30,714 bases of DNA from a virus, in the IMG/VR virus record IMGVR_UViG_3300012269_000016, positions 1-30,714 of that record; one strand, 5' to 3'. A program made the translations under genes and the position numbers. Positions within the stretch are counted from its first letter, which is position 1. The number at the start of each line of letters is the position of its first letter. Positions 22,225 to 28,608 of this stretch are shown piece after piece. Under the pieces are notes generated by a model, which was not told the origin of the DNA, searched no databases, and saw only the letters and a list, made by a program, of their open reading frames with translations.

Positions 22225-22436
22225 AAACTTACGTAACATTTGGACAGGCGCACTTCCATCTAATCAACGGTGTAATCTTTGACAAAGACTGCGTGGCAGT
22301 TGTTGAAGGCGGACGTCAACAAGCCTTTGAACTATTTGGGACAACATTTTGCCTCGAATACACTGAGGCGGAATTTGACCATGACCTTATGCACTGTTTT
22401 CCAAGAGGCTTTATCAATGCAAATATGGAAGTATAG
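22221..22436 (+). CDS. Conserved small phage protein
   Basis: A 71-aa protein of the type KTYVTFGQAHFHLINGVIFD, followed by FELFGTTFCLEY and CFPRGFINAN. I remember this pattern as widespread in small phage proteins without known function. It starts in an ATGA overlap and ends 20 nt inside the next gene. Confidence 0.75.
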   Translation: MKTYVTFGQAHFHLINGVIFDKDCVAVVEGGRQQAFELFGTTFCLEYTEAEFDHDLMHCFPRGFINANMEV

Positions 22437-22680
22437 CCTATCATTCGAAAGACAGGAATTTTTGATGCCTGTGGGCGCCAGGATCATAAGTGCTAAAGTC
22501 CAAGGAACTGGAATCTGTCTGTGGGCAGTTGTTAATCCTGAATGCTTGCCTGCTTATTACGTGACAAAAACTATTATGTCTGTAATGACAGGTCAAGAAT
22601 GCGAGATACCTGATGAATGGGTCTTTATTGAGACAGTAATGCTGAATAGTATTGTAATTCACATATTTGAGGAAAAGTAA
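22417..22680 (+). CDS. DUF7352-like small phage protein
   Basis: An 87-aa protein. ATG 22417 (AGAGG eight bases upstream) gives the family-typical start MQIWKYSL, followed by EFLMPVGARIISAKVQ and GICLWAVVNPE. This pattern (strand, MPxGAKILSVxVQ, LWAxVxPE) is that of a common small phage protein without known role. An upstream frame to 22279 overlaps the previous gene and is rejected. Confidence 0.7.
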   Translation: MQIWKYSLSFERQEFLMPVGARIISAKVQGTGICLWAVVNPECLPAYYVTKTIMSVMTGQECEIPDEWVFIETVMLNSIVIHIFEEK

Positions 22681-24585
22681 ATGTCTAGATATTCAAGTCT
22701 GTTCACAACAGTTTCTTTGCGTGAAGGCCGTGAGAGCCTGGAGCACAATGTGAAACACAGCATCCAGTATGATCACTTGAGTGAATTTGAACGTATCCAC
22801 TTCAACAGCAGAGAGTTCTGTGCCCTGGTGAACAAAGCCGTGGAGAACGGCTACAGCATTGAGTATGTAATTGAAGAATACAGAGAAGCCGTGGCTGATT
22901 TGCTGAAGATGACTTTCGGCGACATCACAAGAAACAAGCTGACCAGCGCATCGGTCACTCTCAACGGACGTGTGTATCACCTCTCCAACGCTGCTGGGCT
23001 GCAGGATGCCCTGAGTCAGGCCCAGACATTTTTGGCGGAGGTTGGGCCTCTGGTGGCCTCTCGAAAGAGCCGCTCGGTGCCGAAAAACTCGGACAAAGCC
23101 ACTGAAGAGGTGCGCGAGTTTGTTATGAAACCGGCCCTCAACGAGATGTTGATTGCCGCAATGCTTCACAGGCGCTCTCCCAGAATTGTTCATTGGCTAA
23201 ACGAGAATGTACATGAGAAAGTGCATGTATACGGTCCACGCACAACATCCAAAGGGGATTTTATCCCTTACATTCATGAATACAATCTGATGGAACAGCA
23301 CTGCAAAAAACTGAGAAAAGAAAGCACGCATCTGGTGGCAACGGATCTTGTTAAGTACTTCAGCAATATCAAAGTTGAGGAGCTTGTCAAGATATTCTCA
23401 AAAATATTCGGGTCGTCCAAAGAAGCTATCTTCTTGGGAAATTTGCTGAAGTTCACATACATTGATAAAGATGGGGATCCAGCAGACGCTGAAAATGGTC
23501 TCACCATTGAGAGTAATTACCAGCATTACCTCGCCAACATTCTGATGGGGCAAATGCTGACTGAGTTTATCAACACTTCCAAAGAGAAGATGGGCAGGCA
23601 TCCCGATTATGAGATTGTGTCATATATTGATGACATTTATATTTTCTGTAAAGGCAAAGAGACACAGGCTCATGATCTGCTAGATGACTTCAAGATGTTT
23701 ATGAAGGCGACTTACGGGTTTGAGCTGAGTGATGCCAAGACCAGCGTTAAAAGCACGATGCAAGATTTGGCTCTGAAAGGTCTGGTGAGACTGCCCACTA
23801 TAAATTATTTTGACATACTCCCGGAGGTGAATAAAGACTTTACAGAAGAGCTTTCTGAAGAGCTGTTGCATTCTTATCAGCAAATCATTTCCAGGCTGGG
23901 CATGAGCAGCTTCAAAGTCGCAATAGCCTCAATGACGGATGCTCAAGTCAACTTGGTGTACAGTCTCGTACTGTATAGCTATCAGAGCGGACTTGAGTGC
24001 TTTAAAGCAAATGGCAGAGAGATTATACTGACACGCGTCCAGTGCATTCTTAAAAAACCTGTGATGATTGCTATTGCCAAGATGGCGATGCGTTCTGGAA
24101 AAAGCATAACTGAAATGATGGATGTTGATCATGTAAAAGGTCACAACAATTTCAGTCCTACACACGTTAGGACTTCTGCGTATGATTATAATTTGTCAAA
24201 AACGTACGAGGAGGCAATTCGGGACAATGCTTATCTGATCAAGACAGATATGGACGCCAATGACATTGAATTTTATATCCTGCGCTACAAGCAGTTCGAG
24301 TTCAGCTTTGACTGGTTTCGTCCAGGGCTACAGCGACCGATTCTGAGCACTCTGCAATACCTTTACTTAGTTCGCACCAAAAACTCGGGAGAGGCGCAAG
24401 TGGTAGTGGATAGCGCGCTGCGATTGCTGTCAGACAATCCCAATAAGTCGCGTTTTATTGCCGGTATTATTAAGAGGCAGTATCGCAGGGGACAATTACC
24501 TATGTTCAATTTTGAAGTGAAGCTGCCTCCTGTACTTCCGGGGGAAAGGTATGAACTGTTTAACTACAGCATGAGTCGCTTATGA
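22681..24585 (+). CDS. Reverse transcriptase-like protein (Abi/UG-type candidate)
   Basis: A 634-aa protein with the catalytic motifs of reverse transcriptases in order: motif A VATDLVKYFSNI (D222), motif B GLTIESNYQHYLANILM (273-289), motif C VSYIDDIYIF with YIDD at 315-318, and motif D FELSDAKT (347-354). The catalytic acids D222, D317 and D318 are present. The usual PQG and S of motif B are replaced (TIE, QH). About 215 N-terminal and 280 C-terminal residues flank the RT core. The C-terminal part is largely helical, as in AbiA/AbiK-type abortive infection RTs. No maturase or HNH, no retron RNA and no DGR repeats were seen. Codons of the first third are more GC-rich than its neighbours. Class not certain. 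Confidence 0.8.
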   Translation: MSRYSSLFTTVSLREGRESLEHNVKHSIQYDHLSEFERIHFNSREFCALVNKAVENGYSIEYVIEEYREAVADLLKMTFGDITRNKLTSASVTLNGRVYHLSNAAGLQDALSQAQTFLAEVGPLVASRKSRSVPKNSDKATEEVREFVMKPALNEMLIAAMLHRRSPRIVHWLNENVHEKVHVYGPRTTSKGDFIPYIHEYNLMEQHCKKLRKESTHLVATDLVKYFSNIKVEELVKIFSKIFGSSKEAIFLGNLLKFTYIDKDGDPADAENGLTIESNYQHYLANILMGQMLTEFINTSKEKMGRHPDYEIVSYIDDIYIFCKGKETQAHDLLDDFKMFMKATYGFELSDAKTSVKSTMQDLALKGLVRLPTINYFDILPEVNKDFTEELSEELLHSYQQIISRLGMSSFKVAIASMTDAQVNLVYSLVLYSYQSGLECFKANGREIILTRVQCILKKPVMIAIAKMAMRSGKSITEMMDVDHVKGHNNFSPTHVRTSAYDYNLSKTYEEAIRDNAYLIKTDMDANDIEFYILRYKQFEFSFDWFRPGLQRPILSTLQYLYLVRTKNSGEAQVVVDSALRLLSDNPNKSRFIAGIIKRQYRRGQLPMFNFEVKLPPVLPGERYELFNYSMSRL

Positions 24586-24769
24586 TAAAATTACTTGAAA
24601 GAATGCGGTAATTACGTTTATAGGCGGAGCCTCACTGTGTGTGCTGGGTGCTTTTGTCCTTGGCGCTTTGATTGCGACTTTCCCAAAAACAATTTTGGCA
24701 ATTATGATATTGTCATTAGGCATCTTTGCTGCACTTTTCATAAAACTGGCTTATGAGGAATACAAATGA
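24582..24769 (+). pseudogene. Two-helix membrane protein gene, apparently frameshifted
   Basis: ATG 24582 overlaps the RT stop (ATGA) but meets TAA at 24609 after nine codons. In the -1 frame an open stretch from about 24602 to TGA 24767-24769 encodes VITFIGGASLCVLGAF, then LGALIATF and KTILAIMILSLGIFAALFI: two hydrophobic helices ending KLAYEEYK, and it overlaps the next ATG. A GTG at 24641 could start a 42-aa version. So this is either a broken gene, a frameshifted gene or a short GTG-started gene. Confidence 0.5.
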
Positions 24770-25050
24770 AAAAGTTAAAAAACGCGATTTCTGAGTACGA
24801 AAGGCTTTTAAGCTTAAAGGCGAGGTATACAAAGGCAATAAAGTCTGTGCTTGATCGATCCGGGCCGGTAAGTGGTCGGGTCCAATTCCATGATAAATCG
24901 GAGGGCGCGTTCTATGTTGAAATGGGCGCAATCTTCAATGAAGACTCTGACAACTTGCACGACGCGTTGGTCTGTGCTGTTACGAGGCTTGATGAGAAGA
25001 TAGAGAAGATTGAGCCTTTGCTGAAACTTGCTGACGAGGCGTTAAAATAA
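24766..25050 (+). CDS. Hypothetical protein
   Basis: A 94-aa helical protein with charged helices at both ends (ISEYERLLSLKARYTKAIK; LDEKIEKIEPLLKLADEALK), and a short beta region between (GRVQFHDKSEGAFYVEMG). This could be a coiled-coil dimer. Starts in an ATGA overlap, ends in a TAATG overlap. Function unknown. Confidence 0.7.
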   Translation: MKKLKNAISEYERLLSLKARYTKAIKSVLDRSGPVSGRVQFHDKSEGAFYVEMGAIFNEDSDNLHDALVCAVTRLDEKIEKIEPLLKLADEALK

Positions 25051-25388
25051 TGGGGCATTTAATTGACAGTGATGAGGCTTACGAACACAAGTATGATGAG
25101 GCCAGGAGTGATGAAGCTGAGTTAGCTTGTCCAGAGGTTTGGCTTGGCAGTGGCGACAAGCTGGTAGCTGACATCTATGCCAATGACGGGAGTTGGGCGG
25201 GGGTAGGTATATTCAATCCACCAAATGGTAAGACGGGAGGCATCGGGGAAAAAGACGATCAAATTAACGGGATGTCTTTAGGTAAAAATAAAGCGCTTGT
25301 TTTGATTAAAAGCACCCGGCCTGAGTCGCTGCAAGTAGTTGTCGAAGAGCTGCAGGAAGCAATAGCCAAGATGGGGGACAGCCAATGA
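25050..25388 (+). CDS. Hypothetical acidic protein
   Basis: A 112-aa acidic protein of unknown function, Gly-rich in the centre (GIFNPPNGKTGGIGEKDDQI) and helical at the end (LQVVVEELQEAIAKMG). It begins in a TAATG overlap and ends in an ATGA overlap. Confidence 0.7.
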   Translation: MGHLIDSDEAYEHKYDEARSDEAELACPEVWLGSGDKLVADIYANDGSWAGVGIFNPPNGKTGGIGEKDDQINGMSLGKNKALVLIKSTRPESLQVVVEELQEAIAKMGDSQ

Positions 25389-25789
25389 GCGATTTATATG
25401 CAGAGCGCGACATCATAGAGCAGGGAAATCACTACTCTCGCCACACTTCAGCAATGACCGGCGAAGGTTTGCATAGCAAATCTGACATTGCAGCGGAGTT
25501 GGCGCACAGGGACATTGAAATTGAACGCTTGCAGGACCGGATTGCAGAACTGGAGAGCGTGACTGTGGCATATGAAAACATGGTGGCCGGGATGAGTGTC
25601 CCGAATGAGTTTCTTGAAGAAGAAAACATGCAGCTTAAAGCAGAAGTTTTTGAGCTGACCAAAAAGAACATTAACGAAGAAGAGTTCCAAAGGCTCAACA
25701 CTCGCATCCGACTTCTTAACGCAAATGTAGAGTATTGGAGAGACAAATTTAAAAGGTCGAGAGTCTGGAGGGAGGGAGAAATAACATGA
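25385..25789 (+). CDS. Coiled-coil protein
   Basis: A 134-aa protein with two coiled-coil segments, about residues 35-60 (DIEIERLQDRIAELESV) and 77-120 (EENMQLKAEVFELTKKN and following). Small coiled-coil proteins of this kind are common in phage accessory regions. An 83-nt gap follows, with only very short frames. Confidence 0.72.
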   Translation: MSDLYAERDIIEQGNHYSRHTSAMTGEGLHSKSDIAAELAHRDIEIERLQDRIAELESVTVAYENMVAGMSVPNEFLEEENMQLKAEVFELTKKNINEEEFQRLNTRIRLLNANVEYWRDKFKRSRVWREGEIT

Positions 25790-25872
25790 GGTGCAGTGGT
25801 GCAAATGCATTTATTTGCAGTCAAGTAATACAATGAATGGGAAATTATAGAACTTAAATTGAGGGACGTTGG

Positions 25873-26217
25873 ATGAAACATCTAATTTACAAAATGAACA
25901 ATCTCATTCAAACCGGAAAAATTAAAGTAGAAGACGTTAGAATTGTGCAGCATGCAAAACAAGATACAGTAACGCATGGCTTTATATCTTCTCAGCCTAA
26001 CTTAAAGAGTACAATAACGATCAAGTGCACTTCGAATTTCACTCCGGAAACATTTGACTATGCGTTGCCCCAAGACTGGGTCAATAAGATGACAGAGCGC
26101 GGGTTTGATCCCCGCGGCCACTTCGTCACACTGTACCCTAAAGTTGGCCCCGCATATATGGACCCGATCACAGAAGAAGGTGTCCGTATGGCCGCAATCA
26201 TAGCGAGTAATTTATAA
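25873..26217 (+). CDS. Hypothetical protein
   Basis: A 114-aa protein of unknown function with GAGG upstream of ATG 25873. It has a basic N-terminal helix, a Thr/Ile-rich beta stretch (NLKSTITIKCTSNFTPETF) and a C-terminal helix. The stop lies next to the start of the DUF551-Lar gene. Confidence 0.7.
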   Translation: MKHLIYKMNNLIQTGKIKVEDVRIVQHAKQDTVTHGFISSQPNLKSTITIKCTSNFTPETFDYALPQDWVNKMTERGFDPRGHFVTLYPKVGPAYMDPITEEGVRMAAIIASNL

Positions 26218-26237
26218 TGATAAAAGTTGAGGTAAAC

Positions 26238-26558
26238 ATGAGCTGGATTGATATAAACGATGAAAAGCCTGATTTCAACAAGCATGTGTTGGTTTGGCCT
26301 GTCAAAAATCATCTCGAAAATGAGCCGATACATGTTATGTATTTTGTTGCTCAACCGAATAGATTTAAGTATAACTGTGGCAACACTGAATCTTGGGCAG
26401 TTGGCACTGTCACACATTGGCAAGAACTGCCGGAAGGCCCGCTGCGGGATTGCCCTTTCTGCGGTAGCGGAGATCTTTATTTTCACATTGATGAGGTAGG
26501 GTGCCAGAATTGCAGTGCCACCGCAATTTCGAGAGCCAAATGGAATATGAGAAAATGA
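26238..26558 (+). CDS. DUF551 domain fused to a Lar-like restriction-alleviation zinc ribbon
   Basis: A 106-aa protein of two parts. Residues 1-68 match DUF551: MSWIDINDEKPDFNKHVLVW at the start and VTHWQELPEGP at the end. Residues 70-106 match Lar: DCPFCGSGDLYFHI, then VGCQNCSATAISRAKWN, with four Cys for a zinc ion. Lar of the Rac prophage lessens type I restriction, so an anti-restriction role is plausible. ATG 26238 is chosen because of GAGGT five bases upstream; ATG 26217 would add 7 residues. Confidence 0.8.
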   Translation: MSWIDINDEKPDFNKHVLVWPVKNHLENEPIHVMYFVAQPNRFKYNCGNTESWAVGTVTHWQELPEGPLRDCPFCGSGDLYFHIDEVGCQNCSATAISRAKWNMRK

Positions 26559-26944
26559 TCGATAAACAAATGCAAACATTAGAAGAGATCATGTCTCCTT
26601 ACATGTTCGACACTAGTCGACGAGCCAAAACCGGAGCTTCCTGTCTGTACCTGACAAGCGACAACAGAAAATGTGCCGTGGGGAGCATGTTGACTGATTC
26701 GGCTTTGGATGAGTTCGGGGGATTCATAGGCGGTGTCAACACGTTGTCAGCACAAGCTAACGGTCTGAAAAAGCTGCTCAGGCACAGGTACAAGTGCCAC
26801 GCAACCCAACTTGATTATTTGAATGCGTTGCAAGGTTTTCATGATGCATCGGAGAACTGGGACGAGAACGGCATGACAAACACAGGGCGTATGAACTTGC
26901 AAGTTCTTAAAGACAGGATTAAGGCGGGTGACTATGTCAATTGA
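26555..26944 (+). CDS. Conserved phage protein with CAVG motif
   Basis: A 129-aa protein. SCLYLTSDNRKCAVGSML, followed later by LNALQGFHDASENW, matches a pattern I remember in small phage proteins (KCAVG..., HD..., W) of unknown function. ATG 26555 is in an ATGA overlap with the previous stop; ATG 26543 would add 4 residues. Confidence 0.68.
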   Translation: MIDKQMQTLEEIMSPYMFDTSRRAKTGASCLYLTSDNRKCAVGSMLTDSALDEFGGFIGGVNTLSAQANGLKKLLRHRYKCHATQLDYLNALQGFHDASENWDENGMTNTGRMNLQVLKDRIKAGDYVN

Positions 26945-27104
26945 TGAACAAGTGCGCATAATGGAAGGACAGATAAATGGTCCTGCAGGGTTCACATTAA
27001 TTGAAAAGCTGTACTACCTCAAAACTTTCTTTGAAAACGACCCTGAATACACAAAAGAGGCGATAGATATTGTTCGTCATAATTTAGCCAGGAGTCTGAA
27101 ATGA
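26934..27104 (+). CDS. Hypothetical small protein
   Basis: A 56-aa frame (ATG 26934, TGA 27102-27104), preceded by AAGGCGGGTG. It overlaps the end of the previous gene by 11 nt and the next start by ATGA, so it fits the pattern of real genes here. The C-terminal part is helical (EAIDIVRHNLARSLK). Function unknown. Confidence 0.68.
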   Translation: MSIDEQVRIMEGQINGPAGFTLIEKLYYLKTFFENDPEYTKEAIDIVRHNLARSLK

Positions 27105-27415
27105 ACATAAGACTGACTGAAAAGCAACACAAGCTATTCAAACGTGCCGCAGAAGTTGAAGGGGTCTCTCTGAGCAGCTTTGTCAGGAAGTCACTGGTGG
27201 ATGCCGCCCGAGCCACTATAAGAGAGCATCACATAATTTCTGTCACATTAGAACAAGGAGACAAAATGATGGCTATCTTGGAGGCCACTCATAAGTGTAA
27301 CGGTCTCTACTATAAAGAGGAGGACGGAGAGGCGTATGTACTCGGCTTGAGCGGTGTATGGCTGAGGTCTAAAGGTGGCCCATTGGCACTACGGCATAAT
27401 ATGGCAGAACTGTAA
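27101..27415 (+). CDS. DUF1778 (TacA-like) antitoxin domain protein, orphan
   Basis: A 104-aa protein. Residues 1-60 have the ribbon-helix-helix pattern of DUF1778 antitoxins: RLTEKQHKLFKRAAEVEGVS, then LSSFVRKSLVDAARATI and EHHIISVTLEQGDKM. In TA pairs such antitoxins bind a GNAT acetyltransferase toxin (TacT) that acetylates tRNA. No toxin gene is nearby: the neighbours do not show a GNAT fold. Residues 61-104 (GLYYKEEDGEAYVLGLSGVW) are not a usual antitoxin tail. It may neutralise host toxins or repress genes. A strong terminator follows. Confidence 0.8.
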   Translation: MNIRLTEKQHKLFKRAAEVEGVSLSSFVRKSLVDAARATIREHHIISVTLEQGDKMMAILEATHKCNGLYYKEEDGEAYVLGLSGVWLRSKGGPLALRHNMAEL

Positions 27416-27423
27416 AACCCCAC

Positions 27424-27477
27424 TTACCCACTGCATCCTTCGGGGTGTGGTGGGTAACCCTTTATTTTTTTTTTTTT
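27424..27477 (+). terminator. Strong Rho-independent terminator
   Basis: A 15-pair stem: TTACCCACTGCATCC (27424-27438) with GGGTGTGGTGGGTAA (27443-27457), loop TTCG, followed by CCC and a T-tract to 27477, interrupted by one A. It ends the accessory run before the late genes. Confidence 0.93.
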
Positions 27478-27507
27478 CGTTTTATCTCACGGGTCTGTTA
27501 ATGCCAA

Positions 27508-27520
27508 CCCGTTAAATTAA
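27508..27520 (+). promoter_or_regulatory. Putative phage RNA polymerase promoter, copy 3
   Basis: CCCGTTAAATTAA, followed by AGGAAGAGG, the same 13-base core as at 2472 and 18286 (one position varies). It stands 31 nt after the T-tract of a strong terminator and 330 nt before the terminase genes, so it is placed where a late promoter is needed. Confidence 0.55.
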
Positions 27521-27851
27521 AGGAAGAGGTACTCCTCTGACGACAAGGAAGGACTTATGTCCCCTTAAGTGTTATCCCGGTCATATTTGAGGTGATTGAC
27601 GTTTGTCACCTACCGTTTAATATAGTTTAAGTAGCGTTTTAGCTACGTTCAATAACTGTAGGGAGATCCTACATGTACCCTTAAGGGGTAATCTTGCTTA
27701 TTTATTAGTCCTGAGAAATAATGACAATATCTGAGATGTCTTTAACAAGGTATTTTGAAAGATTTCTTGGAACAGCACTCTTTCAAAGTATCTTAAACAG
27801 CCCATCTGAGCAGAACAACGCTTGGGTGGGCTTAAAACTTAATGGTGAACT
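27521..27851 (+). other. Structured non-coding leader before the terminase genes
   Basis: About 330 nt without a gene of notable length but with a series of possible hairpins: AGAGG/CCTCT (27524-27537), AAGG-GGAC/GTCC-CCTT (27545-27566), AGGTGA/TCACCT (27590-27611), GTAGC/GCTAC (27631-27646), GTAGG/CCTAC (27658-27672), a 16-pair stem with two wobbles (27747-27762 with 27779-27794) and a 12-pair stem (27800-27811 with 27820-27831). Two three-codon frames, ATG TCC CCT TAA (27558) and ATG TAC CCT TAA (27673), each follow a Shine-Dalgarno-like sequence. It may be a late-mRNA leader, a packaging signal or an untranslated RNA. Confidence 0.6.
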
Positions 27852-28247
27852 ATGACAGATATAATGCCTCCAGGCTATGTAAAGCCTCTGCAGCGGACGA
27901 GGAGCAAGATAGCTAAAAGAGCTACGGATAAGATGAACAGCAGAGGTTATGATCCAATTGATGGACAATTAGATTTATATGATAGACTGATTGATGAAGA
28001 CAGAGTTATGTGCGCGATACGTGACGGGAGTCTTGTGAAGATCACTCCTTCAGGTCCGACTCAAAGATATTCCTCTATGGCTCACGCGGCAATCCTGGCT
28101 CAGATCAACAAGTTGCATGGTGACTTACTGCGATTCGGTTATGCTCGTGTGTCTGAAACAGTGATCGAACAGAAAGCTGTGAGGAGTCCTCTTGTGATAG
28201 AACTTGAGGGAGATGACGTGAGGGTCATTAACGATGAGCAGGATTAA
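27852..28247 (+). CDS. Probable small terminase subunit
   Basis: A 131-aa protein directly upstream of the large terminase and overlapping it by 14 nt, the usual place and size for TerS, which recognises DNA to be packaged. It begins with a basic region (GYVKPLQRTRSKIAKRAT) and has a central helix (SSMAHAAILAQINKLHGDLL). There is no clear sequence signature, so the call rests on position and size. GGTGAAC is just before ATG 27852. Confidence 0.6.
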   Translation: MTDIMPPGYVKPLQRTRSKIAKRATDKMNSRGYDPIDGQLDLYDRLIDEDRVMCAIRDGSLVKITPSGPTQRYSSMAHAAILAQINKLHGDLLRFGYARVSETVIEQKAVRSPLVIELEGDDVRVINDEQD

Positions 28248-28608
28248 GCTTCATAAAGGACAGACACAGATCTTCAGGGCTCTCTTTGTGGAGATGACTA
28301 AGAAATTTGTGACTGCATGTTGCTCTCGGGGTTTCGGCAAGAGCTATAAGGCTGCTGTTGCCGCAACGACTGCCGTGTTTGAATTGATGGAGATGGATGA
28401 AGAAATTCCCAATAAGACCGTCTACATCATCGCACCTACACTTGATCAAGCTAAAGAGATCTATTTCCCGTTACTTGTGCATGAGTTTCACCTTGATGAT
28501 TACTGCATAAAGCCGCCAAGCGCTGACACAGGTAAGTTTGACTTCGGTAAAGGTGTGACATTACGATTGGTGTCCTTTGAAGCCATAGAAAGACTGCGTG
28601 GCAAGGGT
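28234..28608 (+). CDS. Large terminase subunit, exon 1
   Basis: The first 125 residues of the packaging ATPase-nuclease. Walker A is CCSRGFGKSYKAA (SRGFGKS at 31-37). TVYIIAPTLDQAKEIY is the typical next strand-helix, and RLVSFEAIERLRGKG ends just before Walker B. Read through without splicing, the frame stops at 28636-28638 in intron sequence. The exon end CAAGGGU pairs with a guide sequence GCCCUUG at 28619-28625, fixing the splice site after U28608. Confidence 0.93.

Noticed and set aside
22681-24585. Diversity-generating retroelement as explanation for the RT
   Set aside because: No near-repeat pair with adenine-specific differences, no Avd-like gene and no variable C-type lectin gene was seen in the window. 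It cannot be excluded for the rest of the genome.
25786-25872. A small gene at 25786-25836 (16 codons) joined by a shift to a following open stretch
   Set aside because: Too short for support; the stretch has no clear start and no paired structure.
27424-27477. The T-tract at 27461-27477 as a replication or packaging signal
   Set aside because: It directly follows a 15-pair stem with a TTCG loop, which is a sufficient explanation as a terminator.
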